Positions 8,468 through 17,385 of a DNA stretch of 19,048 bases are shown here, one piece after another. How positions within the stretch are numbered: the first letter of the stretch is position 1; each line of letters begins with the position of its first letter. The DNA comes from Chloroflexota bacterium (GTDB lineage Bacteria > Chloroflexota > Anaerolineae > J102), in contig PIVW01000051.1 in assembly GCA_003353825.1 (NCBI GenBank), positions 1-19,048 on the forward strand, read 5' to 3'. The position numbers were made by a program, and so were the translations under genes. Below the pieces are notes generated by a model, which saw only the letters and a program-made list of their open reading frames with translations, searched no databases and was not told where the DNA came from.

Positions 8468-9874
8468 ATGGCAAAAAAGAAACGGGACCCTTCCTACTAC
8501 CTGCTCACACTGGGCTGCCCGAAAAATCAGGTCGATAGCGACGGCATGGCTTCGCTCCTCCACCACCAAGGCTATCACTTCACTGATAATCCCCGGTGGG
8601 CGGATGTGCTCATTGTCAATACCTGTGGTTTTCTAGAAGCGTCTAAAGAAGAATCGATAGAAGCACTGCAGGCATTGAGCGAACGCAAGCGCAAGAGTCA
8701 GGTTCTGGTTGCAGCAGGTTGTTTGGCTGAACGCAATGGTCAGGAGATCATTGAGCGCGTGCCCGGCGTCGATGGTCTGCTCGGCACACAGCGTTGGATG
8801 GATGTGGTTAGTCTGGTGGAGAGGTTACGTGGTGGTGCGAAAAAGCGTAAGTTCGGGCTGATCGAGATGCTGGGGGAAGCACAATCACCTGAGCAAAACC
8901 AGACGCCCCGTACGGAAATCCAGCGGGCCAGTGCCTACCTGAAAATCAGCGATGGTTGTAACGCGCCCTGCGCCTTTTGCTCGATCCCCTCGTTTAAGGG
9001 AAAACTCCGATCACACGAGTTCGAAGCTGTCGTCGCAGAAGCCCAGGCCCTGACCGCGGCAGGTGCGAAGGAGTTGATCGTCGTGGCACAGGACACCACT
9101 GATTACGGACGAGACCGGGGTGAACCCCACAGTCTGGCCCGGCTTCTGCATGCAATTGCCCAACGTGCAGATGGCCTGGCATGGTTACGCTTGATGTACA
9201 GCTATCCCGGCCATGTCAGCGATGAACTGATCGAGACTATGGCGACAACGCCGCAGATCCTCCCCTATCTCGATATCCCACTCCAGCACGGCCATCCCGA
9301 TACGCTCCGCCGCATGCTTCGCCCCAGCAATATCGATGAAGTCTACCGCACGATCGAAAAACTAGGCGCTGCCATGCCCGACATCGCTTTGCGCAGCACC
9401 TTTATTGTGGGTTTTCCTGGAGAGACAGAAGAGGAATTCGCGGGTCTCTTGGAGTTCATTAACGCCATTCAGTTCGATAAAGTGGGCGCGTTTCCTTTCA
9501 GCCCTGAACCTGGCGCCCCGGCGGCAACGCTACCCGACCAGGTGGCAGACGAGCTCAAGCAGGAACGCTGGGAACGCTTGATGGAGACCCAGCAACCCAT
9601 CTCGTTGGCGCGAAATCAGACACTAATCGGGCGTACACTGCCTGTCCTGACCGAAGGCATCGGTGATGGGCTTACCCTGGCGCGCTCATATCGCGATGCC
9701 CCGGAAGTGGACGGCTTTGTCCTTGTCTCGGGAGAATATCCCCCAGATATGATGTTCGACGTTCGAATCACCGGGGCGATGGAGTATGATCTGGTCGGCG
9801 AACCACTGGTGGTCGAGAACCAGACAACGGCGGCCGGGACACAGGTGAGTGCCATCAACCTGACCGGGATCTGA
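8468..9874 (+). CDS. rimO: Ribosomal protein S12 methylthiotransferase RimO
   Basis: RimO is a radical-SAM enzyme with two [4Fe-4S] clusters that adds a methylthio group to an aspartate of ribosomal protein S12. All expected parts are present in 468 residues. The N-terminal UPF0004 domain has cluster cysteines Cys17 (LGCPKNQVDSD, a RimO signature), Cys53 (NTCGF) and Cys85 (GCLAER). The radical-SAM triad is Cys164, Cys168 and Cys171 (SDGCNAPCAFCSIP). A C-terminal TRAM-like region follows (about 395-455). The ATG lies 5 nt after the stop of the RodZ-like gene with no clear ribosome site of its own, so translation may be coupled. The TGA stop shows that TGA is a stop codon in this bacterium. Confidence 0.96.
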   Translation: MAKKKRDPSYYLLTLGCPKNQVDSDGMASLLHHQGYHFTDNPRWADVLIVNTCGFLEASKEESIEALQALSERKRKSQVLVAAGCLAERNGQEIIERVPGVDGLLGTQRWMDVVSLVERLRGGAKKRKFGLIEMLGEAQSPEQNQTPRTEIQRASAYLKISDGCNAPCAFCSIPSFKGKLRSHEFEAVVAEAQALTAAGAKELIVVAQDTTDYGRDRGEPHSLARLLHAIAQRADGLAWLRLMYSYPGHVSDELIETMATTPQILPYLDIPLQHGHPDTLRRMLRPSNIDEVYRTIEKLGAAMPDIALRSTFIVGFPGETEEEFAGLLEFINAIQFDKVGAFPFSPEPGAPAATLPDQVADELKQERWERLMETQQPISLARNQTLIGRTLPVLTEGIGDGLTLARSYRDAPEVDGFVLVSGEYPPDMMFDVRITGAMEYDLVGEPLVVENQTTAAGTQVSAINLTGI

Positions 9875-9907
9875 GCGAACAGGTTCTGGAGCACCACGAA
9901 AGAACCG

Positions 9908-11484
9908 TCAGCAACAATCAAGAGGGGCAATGGCGTAGCCCAACACCCAGGTCATCAACGCCATCAGAATTAAAATGATCAGACGCTGATAGTAGCGCCA
10001 AGGGGGGGATCAGGGCGAAGAGCATGGGAAAGGGCATGAGGAATATCCATAGCCTGCCGATTTCGCCGCGCGTAGAGCCGCTGAAGTTGAGAACCAACAG
10101 CATCAGCCACAAGCTAATTGCCATCCCCGCTACATCCCGAACCAAATCCGAACTGTTACGTATGCGCCGCCGCAGCCAGATCGTGCCTGTCACCCCCTGT
10201 AGGAGCAAGGCCGGACCCAACCACAACGTGAAGTCAACCAGATTCATCCAGGCCCAAATATGATAGTTGCGATTGGCGGTGACGAGACTGTAGTGATAGC
10301 CCGTACCAATCTGCAAAAGCTCGAAGAAATTCATACCCCAAAACAGGTAGGCGAGCAACCAGGGCAAGAGTGCGCCGGCGGCCATAAGCATCAGGCCAAT
10401 GACGCCGGGCGAAAGGCTGTAAAAAGGCTCGCCACACCCGCATGCCAGGGTAAACGGCCTCCCGCCACAGGATATGAATGCCGATGAGAAGGGCAAAAAC
10501 TGCCATGCCAAAGCTGAGCCAGGTCAACAGGCTGAGCAGCAAACCCGCCCATAACCAGTCAAACCATTGTCCTTTTCTGTGGAAGGTTGCATTTCTTATT
10601 CGGTTCTGCCCGCGTACAGCAAAAAAACAGGCCGCGAAACCGATAGCAGGGTAGTTCGTATCCCATTGCAAGACGAAGAGGGTGAGCGGGGCGATCAGTG
10701 GCAGCGCTATGGTTGACCACAGCGCCCACTCGTCATTATCTTCCTTGAATGAGAGCTGAGTTAAAAAGGCGTAAAGGCTGATCGGGGCAAGACTGACAAA
10801 GATAAGCTGGACCCAGGCTGTGGCAAAAGCCGTGGTGATGAGATGATCCATCAATAATGGCCATTCTCTGATATCAAGTGCCCACGTGTGGGCTGGTCCG
10901 GCAAACCAGATGCTGAGGCCGGGCAGTCGTTCAAAAAGCGCGCCAAAAAACGCATAGAAGATGAAGAGGCCGGGAGGATGTGTCTGCTGTTTGTGGGCGA
11001 AAAAGGTTGGGACGCTCTCGGCGTAGTGGTTGAGAACGTAAGAAACGCTCTCCATTTGGGCTGGCGCCACGAAATAGCCATTGATCGGAGGGGCGTACAC
11101 TCTGAAGATGAGCGTGTCCAGCAAGCTCTGTTCCCTTATCCAGATCTGTGATAATTGCCATACGAACAAGAAGGCTACGGCAACGCCCACCACGACCACA
11201 GGATGGCGACGTCCTCGCCCAGGCTTTGGGTGTAACAGTCAGGCTGTGCAAGCCAGATAAGCGATGAGCAATAGCCCATGGAGCAATTGTCGCTGCAGGT
11301 TTTCTGTTGCCAGAGGGCGGTAAAGCCAACGCCACGATGGTGGCCATTTGCCCGGCCCTCTCAAGGTAGGCAATGCATCGGTCGCCAGCGCGTACAGAAA
11401 GGCCCGGGTGACCACGACGGCCAGCAACAGTCAGATGTTTTTGCGATCCCATTTGCTGCTGGGGGAGGTATCAGGTGGTGTCAT
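9908..11484 (-). pseudogene. GT39-like polytopic membrane protein, broken by two TGA codons and two frameshifts
   Basis: Read as one gene of about 525 codons from ATG 11484 to TGA 9908, this encodes a many-helix membrane protein with a long loop containing THPPGLFIFY. That resembles the HPPG-type motif of GT-C/GT39 (mannosyltransferase-like) proteins. The reading frame is interrupted four times. Two TGA codons lie in the first ~85 codons, both in the context CTGACTGTT. One extra base lies in the A5 run at 10421-10425 and one in the G7 run at 10002-10008. If both TGAs are read as Trp and one base is dropped from each run, continuous membrane protein sequence results, ending in a final helix (LIILILMALMTWVLGYAIAP) and a stop. 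It is either a recent pseudogene or sequence error. It follows the amt remnant on the same strand (58 bp) and converges on rimO. Confidence 0.65.
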
Positions 11485-11542
11485 GATCTGGTTTTAGCAG
11501 GGGGATTCTGTTTGGTTGGGCTAATCCCGCCCCTTGCTTTGT

Positions 11543-11929
11543 TCACGGGCTTTCTTCTTCCCCCGCTTTCCGGTCCAGTGACGTCCGTGCGCTATCATCC
11601 GGCATCATCCCGATCCCGCCGTCGTCCATTGCCGTATGCTCATCATTTTCAGATAAATCGTCATCTGAGATCGTTTCGTTCTTGCCGCTCCAGGCGCGGG
11701 CAATCAGGGCCATAGGTACAGCCAACAGCGAGGTTAACAAAAAAGATAACAAAAAAACGACAGCGACGCCGGCAAGCTGGGCCTGCATCTGCCCCGGCCA
11801 ATCGGCGATGTACCCTTGGGCGACACGTAGTCCGGCCACACCCTGCCCGACGATACCCATGTACTCGTCACCGCCGATAGCATTGTAACCGGCGCCGGCA
11901 GTGCCGCTGGCGAATAAGCCCACTGCCTT
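11543..11929 (-). pseudogene. amt: Ammonium transporter, C-terminal end only (5' part missing)
   Basis: Amt proteins conduct ammonium across the membrane. Only the last ~125 codons are present: AVGLFASGTAGAGYNAIGG, then YMGIVGQGVAGLRVA, DWPGQMQAQLAGVAV, the final membrane helix and an acidic cytoplasmic tail. These match the order at the end of Amt, where a HG-VGG-GTLAVGLFA block normally precedes. Here the residues just before AVGLFA (VNAK and upstream) do not match, so the homology stops at about 11,926. A full gene would need some 300 more codons upstream, but that DNA is the eukaryotic segment. The frame stays open to an ATG at 11965, which is unlikely to be a genuine start. The family assignment rests on this short region, so it is good but not absolute. 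Confidence 0.7.
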
Positions 11930-11965
11930 TGCGTTCACCATCCTACATGCCATTAAGTCATGCAT
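11920..11965. other. Junction between bacterial and eukaryotic DNA
   Basis: Amt homology ends at about 11,926, and within 40 bp the sequence becomes AT-rich (TAATATATATATAAAG at 11966-11981) with no further bacterial coding. No inverted repeat, target duplication, tRNA or integrase is seen at the boundary. This fits an assembly or ligation chimera better than an inserted element. Confidence 0.7.
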
Positions 11966-13027
11966 TAATATATATATAAAGATCTGTGACTAGAAATATC
12001 ACCGTACCGATGACGCGTGTGGTGGAGAAGGGCCCCGACATGTTCCATGTCTTTTGCTTCCGGGAGACAGTGTCGACATGGGCACCGACATCGTCGTATT
12101 TTGCCTTGATGATGCATTAGACACAGTACTGTGGTTCGTAATCGCCCTAGGGTTTGCGAATCTTCTGCAACCCTGAGAAGAACACGCGCTCTGCTGCATT
12201 AGTGTTGCCATGGTCTTGTTGGTTGTATTCTGTGGGACACTCAGCCTTTGCATTGTTGTTATTTGTCTTTATTTTGGTATACTGCTGATACTAGGATGGT
12301 AATCTGTACAAATCCCGGTGCGATCGAGCAATAACGAATAACGAATTCCGTCCCTTTTACGGAATCCAGCTGCTAGTGTTGTATTACAGTTTTAAAAACA
12401 AATTTGCTGTGGTGCCACGACTGAGCAGTAGTATTCAAATGATATGCGACAACATCCAGTCAAGATTGCAGCTTTGAAGCAGAGACGAATTCGATTGCTT
12501 TGTTTTTGAGTGCTACTCGTGCATGGATATCACCGGCCCTGAGATGGATATTTCAGCAGAGGTGATGTTTACAAGGGGGAAGCAGAGTATGGTGGATTCC
12601 AAATGAAGACGTGTGCATTGACGGTAGTCGTGCTGGATTTGTGACTAGCTGTAGGGATTTGTTTATCGACGGATATCGAGTTGGTGCATTCAAAGATCGA
12701 GGTTGTCGATGGGGGCATATTCAGGCAAGCTTGCCTTACGACTGAAGTGGATGGATGACTTGGAAGAGACAATGCACATGGTTGCCTTTCTCTATTGCTT
12801 CATAGATGCATTAGGACAAAACTATATATTTATACGAGTAAAATTAAGACATACATTGGTGTTCTTTCCACCAGAGAGATGGATTGGTCTGGAAGACATG
12901 CGTCGACATGCCATGCATGTCTTCGTATCGGCTGTTTTGCTTGTGATCAGGTGGATCCTGGATTCTTCTGTGGATAGAAATGAGTTTTTGATATAATAAG
13001 GTATCGATAAGTGCAGTAGTACTGTGG
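11966..13027. other. Gene-free stretch upstream of the WDR6-like gene
   Basis: About 1.06 kb with only short ORFs, none recognisable. It contains small hairpins (AGGGTTTGC against GCAACCCT at 12149-12174; ATTCCGT against ACGGAAT at 12345-12365) and three copies of TGCATTAG (12113, 12195, 12807). The plus strand is rich in G and T, like the start of the next gene. It may be promoter and untranslated leader, or part of an unrecognised gene. No tRNA or rRNA pattern was seen. Confidence 0.5.
12991..12998 (+). promoter_or_regulatory. Possible TATA box before the WDR6-like gene
   Basis: ATATAATA lies about 30 nt upstream of the ATG at 13028. In compact eukaryotic genomes with short leaders this could be a TATA element, but one AT-rich octamer is weak evidence. 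Confidence 0.25.
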
Positions 13028-16000
13028 ATGGGAGAGGAAATTGATAGTGAGTTGTTGAAGAGTGCCATGGAAGGGCAGGGTGTGAATGCAAGCTTTGGGG
13101 GAATTTCTGCACTGTCGAGCATTGTGTCTCCGGGGAATGTGGGTGTAAAATTGGTTCTTGTTGGGATGTGCTCGAGGATACTTGTGTGGGATATGCTCCG
13201 TGGTCGAGTTGTTGGGTCGTGCATGGCAATGCCCCATGGGATACGGGTACATGGGATATCTCAGAGTCCATGTGGTGCGGACGAGTACCATGTTGTTGCG
13301 CACGGAGGAAGGTGTCTGACCCTTTTGTATATGAAAGTTAGGAGCAGTGGGAAAGAGGTTGCGTTGTCCGTAATACAGCACGTGCATGGGATAGAAAAGT
13401 GGATTCTTGATGTGGCTTCGTGCGTTGCGGTGGAAGGAGAGAAACGTCTGCTCTGTGTGGCTGTTGGTAAAATTGACAACTCAGTCTCGCTGTATTGTTA
13501 CTGTCTTGATGATAGACATGCTAGAATAAGGAGGTTTCAGGACTGTGTTGGTGATATTCGCTGTTTGTTGTATTCGATGAGCATCAGAATGGTACAACAG
13601 TCAGGAGATACGCATGGTGATGTCTATGAATGGCGCGTGGCAGGGGGGACAATCTTATGGGATGTTATTGTATGGTCAATACGTGTAGATGTTTCCAAGT
13701 TGCTGTCGGACAGAATGGATAGCGCTGTGCATCAGTACAATATGCATGGTTTTACTGGCCATCAGGGATCTATTCACACAGTTGCATGGTCCACCGATGG
13801 AACCATGCTTGCCTCTGGGTCTGATGATAGGATGGTGAAAGTATGGCGTATGAGTCAAGAAGTAGACGATGTTTGTATCGATCTGGTGGGGTCTGGGAGC
13901 AGGATATGGACCCTGTGCTTTTCAGCTGATGACACACATGTCTGGAGTGGTGCGGAAGATGGCTCTATTTACTGTTGGGATATCTCTACGTGCTCAGGAG
14001 GAGATGTAAGAAAGATGTATACAAAATTTAAAGCTCATACCTTTCGGGGCGTGTGGAATCTGGTGATGCATCAACATGTGCTGGTTAGCGGAGGGGCTGA
14101 TGGGGGCTTGAAGGTCTGGAATGCATTTGATCATGTTCCTCATGATTGTGCGAGGCGTTGGATTGAACCAGGGCTAGAGGCATTTGATTCGCATCAAAGA
14201 TTAGATACGTATCTCATTCCTACATTGCTGGGTGAAGAGGACGCTCTTGTTGCTCGGTTCCAACTAACAACAGGGGATTGCATGCCATTGCATCTCCTAG
14301 ATCATAGACTTGAGAGCTGTCTTGCGCGTGCGGATGGCATGCGGAAACACGCACTTGCTACAAACAGATTCGAGACGATTAAAGTGGTGTGTATCGGTGA
14401 TGATAGTCAGGTGGTGTATGTTGGCACGGATGCAGGGAGAGTTCTTGCGTTTGACATGACCAACCAGATGGACAGCAGCATGTATGGCGAATCGAAGGAT
14501 GGACTGGATGCTGAAGGATGCATCGTTTACCAGAATAATAGCACTAAACCAATTATTTCCCTTGAATCACATGGTTCCATGCTGGCATTCTGTGATGTTG
14601 ATGGGAGGGTCTATGTTGTAGAAGTAGTAAGGAATAGTGGTACTGTCACAGCAAGAGGACCAGTACAGGAGGGAGAGTATACATGCGCAAGCCACATAGT
14701 CCATGCATTCTTTGTCGAGATACAGAGTACTCTGCACTTGTTGTGCACCACCACCCAGGGGACAATATTCCTGTTTACATTACAAGAAGGCACTCCATGC
14801 CTGATTTCACAGATTGATTGTCCAAATAAAGTCCGTATTACCGCTGTCTCTGTAGCAGACTCGCATCTTGGCACACTAGTTATACTAGGTTCCTCCAAGG
14901 GGGGTATTTCAGGATTCCTTGTGGAACATGGGCATGTGCTTGCTGTAGCAGTGCAGAGGTTTGCACACGACAGGACACCTGTCCAGTACGTTCGTGTGGA
15001 ACATCTCCATGACAACATATTTCACGTCCAAACCGGAGCTTGCAATTTTGGTATACAACACTATAACGTATACTGTAGCGATGCTGGTGTGATCACGATT
15101 GAGATGAAGAATGAACAGAGATTTGAGCCTTTAAAAGTGATCTGTGGGAAGATTTCCCCCAGAGATCTGCTCATTGGTTTTCATACGAATCATTTTACCA
15201 TCTGGGATATTGATTTATCCTCTGAATTATGCAATATTTATTGTCCTAGCTGGAGAAGGCCCTGGGACTTTCATTATGATGCATCACAATCCCTTGTGAT
15301 GTTTTGTTACAGCTCTGGGGTGGGTGACCTGCATCTGTTTACGAGGAAATTGAGCTGCAAAGGATACGCAACTAGCCCACGCATTTTGGGTACATCGAGT
15401 CACGGTCGCGAGATCAATAGTGTGGTGGATCTGGGAGATGGAACTTTTGTCACTGCAGCTGAAGATGCAACCTTGCGTCTCTGCAGATGGGTTCATGACA
15501 CAGGTGGCATCATCCTGCACTCCAAGTGTTTCAGCACACAGCCTTTAGGAACCACGGTCAGAATGATGCAAGCTATCCAAATACACCAAGGGAAAACATT
15601 GATGGTCACGGGGGGTGCCAAGACAGTACTGACGGCATGGACATACTCAAATGGAGAACAGAAGCCATCCCACTTGTCCACATTCGTAGACACAAATGCC
15701 CTCAAGTCTGCAAAAAAAAGAGAAAAGACGGAATTTGGTGACATCAGGGTCACATCCCTTTGTCTCATGCAATCCAATGCTGAGCATGCACAAGCATTTG
15801 TCGTTGCAGCCCACTCCAATAGTGTTGTAGAACTACGCTACATCCCCCGAATGCTCCAAGGCTACTCCAGCTTCCATGAATGGCCTTTAATAAGTACACT
15901 GTCAGCACCCGTAGACATGGCACGGCCAACCATACTATCTCTTATTCACATAGGAGGTCATATTGTCTGCGGGGGAGATACAAATGGCAATCTGCTGCTC

Positions 16001-16483
16001 TGGGACATACTTAATGGGCACGAGGATCTGTCATCCATTCAGCCAATAGCAGTGTATCCAGGAATACATGAATCAGGAGTCAATTGTATGGCTCTCATGT
16101 ACAAACATCCAACACACGCGTGGCTCATAACAGGAGGTGATGACCAAAGCCTTTCCATCTCCCACCTAGACCTTGTGGCACTACAACTTTCTGCGACACA
16201 CTCTATTCCCAATGCACATGCATCGGCAGTTAGAGACATCTGTGTCCTGAAAGACAGGTACATTGTATCCGTAGGATTGGACCAGTACATGAGAGTATGG
16301 AGACCAGATACCTTGCCATCTCCGCAAACACCAGGCTCCCTGCCACAAATCGACGAGATCCATTCAAGGCATGTGCAAGTCCTCGAGCCATACTGTATGA
16401 CTGTAGCATCGCCATTCGTAAACAACTCCACGAGCATCACCATTGCAGGCAGAGGAATAGAAACCATAACGCTAGAACTGTAA
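13028..16483 (+). CDS. WDR6/Trm734-like WD40-repeat protein
   Basis: WDR6 (yeast Trm734) partners the FTSJ1/Trm7 methyltransferase for ribose 2'-O-methylation of tRNA anticodon-loop position 34, in the cytoplasm. The intronless ORF gives 1151 residues, close to the animal and fungal proteins. WD-type blades can be read at about 241-273 (FTGHQGSIHTVAWSTDG, then SGSDDRMVKVW), 289-318, 338-365, 791-820 (EINSVVDLGDGTFVTAAEDATLRL), 965-994 (VCGGDTNGNLLLWD), 1014-1047 (ESGVNCMAL, then TGGDDQSL) and 1063-1092 (HASAVRDICVL, then VSVGLDQYMRVWRP). The last two match the characteristic C-terminal WDR6 blades. Base use is odd: the 5' half is very rich in G and T, the 3' half in C and A. It converges on the TrmH-like gene with 12 bp between stops. 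The assignment is good at family level. Confidence 0.8.
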   Translation: MGEEIDSELLKSAMEGQGVNASFGGISALSSIVSPGNVGVKLVLVGMCSRILVWDMLRGRVVGSCMAMPHGIRVHGISQSPCGADEYHVVAHGGRCLTLLYMKVRSSGKEVALSVIQHVHGIEKWILDVASCVAVEGEKRLLCVAVGKIDNSVSLYCYCLDDRHARIRRFQDCVGDIRCLLYSMSIRMVQQSGDTHGDVYEWRVAGGTILWDVIVWSIRVDVSKLLSDRMDSAVHQYNMHGFTGHQGSIHTVAWSTDGTMLASGSDDRMVKVWRMSQEVDDVCIDLVGSGSRIWTLCFSADDTHVWSGAEDGSIYCWDISTCSGGDVRKMYTKFKAHTFRGVWNLVMHQHVLVSGGADGGLKVWNAFDHVPHDCARRWIEPGLEAFDSHQRLDTYLIPTLLGEEDALVARFQLTTGDCMPLHLLDHRLESCLARADGMRKHALATNRFETIKVVCIGDDSQVVYVGTDAGRVLAFDMTNQMDSSMYGESKDGLDAEGCIVYQNNSTKPIISLESHGSMLAFCDVDGRVYVVEVVRNSGTVTARGPVQEGEYTCASHIVHAFFVEIQSTLHLLCTTTQGTIFLFTLQEGTPCLISQIDCPNKVRITAVSVADSHLGTLVILGSSKGGISGFLVEHGHVLAVAVQRFAHDRTPVQYVRVEHLHDNIFHVQTGACNFGIQHYNVYCSDAGVITIEMKNEQRFEPLKVICGKISPRDLLIGFHTNHFTIWDIDLSSELCNIYCPSWRRPWDFHYDASQSLVMFCYSSGVGDLHLFTRKLSCKGYATSPRILGTSSHGREINSVVDLGDGTFVTAAEDATLRLCRWVHDTGGIILHSKCFSTQPLGTTVRMMQAIQIHQGKTLMVTGGAKTVLTAWTYSNGEQKPSHLSTFVDTNALKSAKKREKTEFGDIRVTSLCLMQSNAEHAQAFVVAAHSNSVVELRYIPRMLQGYSSFHEWPLISTLSAPVDMARPTILSLIHIGGHIVCGGDTNGNLLLWDILNGHEDLSSIQPIAVYPGIHESGVNCMALMYKHPTHAWLITGGDDQSLSISHLDLVALQLSATHSIPNAHASAVRDICVLKDRYIVSVGLDQYMRVWRPDTLPSPQTPGSLPQIDEIHSRHVQVLEPYCMTVASPFVNNSTSITIAGRGIETITLEL

Positions 16484-16495
16484 CACAACACTCAC

Positions 16496-17383
16496 TCACT
16501 CTTCATCAGAGTCTGGCCATTCACCCCTATGAACTTGCCACTCTGGAGGCTTCTGCCGTAATAGTATACTAGCATATTGCTGAAAAACTCCTTTATTACG
16601 TAGGTAAAACACAGCACGTAAAATTTCAATCTCCTTCTCTGTCAAATTCCCATGATACCCAAGCTTGTCCAACCGAACCCTCCTTGCCTCCCACAGCATC
16701 AACGCAGCCGCCACTGAAATATTGTAACTATCAACAAATCCATCAATATCAATTTCACACATTCCATCCGCCATCTCGACCACCTCATCACTCACACCCT
16801 TCATCTCATTCCCAAACACAATAGCAGTAGGCTTTGACCAATCAATCTCCCCAGGACGCACAGCCTCCTTCCCAAGACAAGTAGCAACCACTTGAAATCC
16901 ATTCTCTTTTGCACGATGTAAGCACTCGCGAGTCGTATCAAACAACTGAATATCAAGCCACTTATCTGCTCCCCCAGACGTCCTCGTACTCTGCTTAAAC
17001 TTGTCTGTATTATTCTCCCGAATAATATGCACAGCCCCAACACCCATGGCATCCGCAGATCGACACACAGCAGCAACATTCCCCCAATCGTACGGATCTT
17101 CAATGATCGGAAGCACATCAAATGTACGCTGCCGACACGCAAGGTCAATCCTCTCCTTCCTTTCCTCTGATATCAAGGGACTTAGAGTCTCTAGTATCGT
17201 CTCAGCATCCACATTGGTCCTTGAATCTATTTCAAATCCATCCCTCCAAGGAAATCTGCTCCCATCGCCACTGCCGTCAGACTTTCGTGCAATGTGATAG
17301 CTGGGAAGAGATCGACATGCAGTCGTCACCCGAGATACCCGGGATAACAATGTACGACCAGTAAATCCATACCCAATCATCAT
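16496..17383 (-). CDS. TrmH/SpoU-family RNA ribose 2'-O-methyltransferase, probably organelle-targeted
   Basis: SPOUT enzymes of this type transfer a methyl group from S-adenosylmethionine to a ribose 2'-OH of tRNA or rRNA. The 295 residues carry the three SpoU motifs: motif 1 [14 protein letters not shown] (102-115), motif 2 [13 protein letters not shown] (188-200) and motif 3 [17 protein letters not shown] (217-233). The closest pattern is bacterial TrmH (Gm18 of tRNA), but the substrate is inferred. The first ~33 residues are rich in Arg, Ser and Leu without acids, like a mitochondrial or plastid presequence. The C-terminus beyond the domain ([18 protein letters not shown]) appears extra. 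The start codon lies 2 bp from that of the divergent IND1 gene; the stop lies 12 bp from the WDR6 stop. No intron is needed. Confidence 0.88.
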   Translation of the reverse strand: MMIGYGFTGRTLLSRVSRVTTACRSLPSYHIARKSDGSGDGSRFPWRDGFEIDSRTNVDAETILETLSPLISEERKERIDLACRQRTFDVLPIIEDPYDWGNVAAVCRSADAMGVGAVHIIRENNTDKFKQSTRTSGGADKWLDIQLFDTTRECLHRAKENGFQVVATCLGKEAVRPGEIDWSKPTAIVFGNEMKGVSDEVVEMADGMCEIDIDGFVDSYNISVAAALMLWEARRVRLDKLGYHGNLTEKEIEILRAVFYLRNKGVFQQYASILLRQKPPEWQVHRGEWPDSDEE

Positions 17384-17385
17384 AT

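Noticed and set aside
8138..8578. A 146-codon minus-strand frame rich in GGSAE repeats
   Set aside because: It is the antisense of the PSAEP repeat and of the rodZ-like/rimO boundary; both sense genes are clear.
9882..9906. GGTTCT/AGAACC inverted repeat between rimO and the convergent gene as a terminator
   Set aside because: The stem is only 6 bp with a 13-nt loop and there is no T-run on either side.
11230..11440. TGA read as tryptophan (alternative genetic code) in the membrane protein gene
   Set aside because: The nearby rimO and the amt remnant end at TGA and the other bacterial genes show no internal TGA, so recoding is not supported.
12130..12175. Possible tRNA-like segment with GGTTCGTAATC and a nearby hairpin
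   Set aside because: The T-loop does not match the GGTTCGAxxCC pattern and no acceptor stem or anticodon arm could be formed.
12703..12996. A 97-codon plus-strand frame upstream of the WDR6-like gene
   Set aside because: No recognisable family, overlapping shorter frames, and it ends in the AT-rich presumed promoter. It is not supported as a gene.
12822..13387. Overlapping minus-strand frames of 126-149 codons at the start of the WDR6-like gene
   Set aside because: They are antisense to WDR6 coding DNA whose plus strand is extremely poor in C, which depletes stop codons on the other strand. The peptides show no domain.
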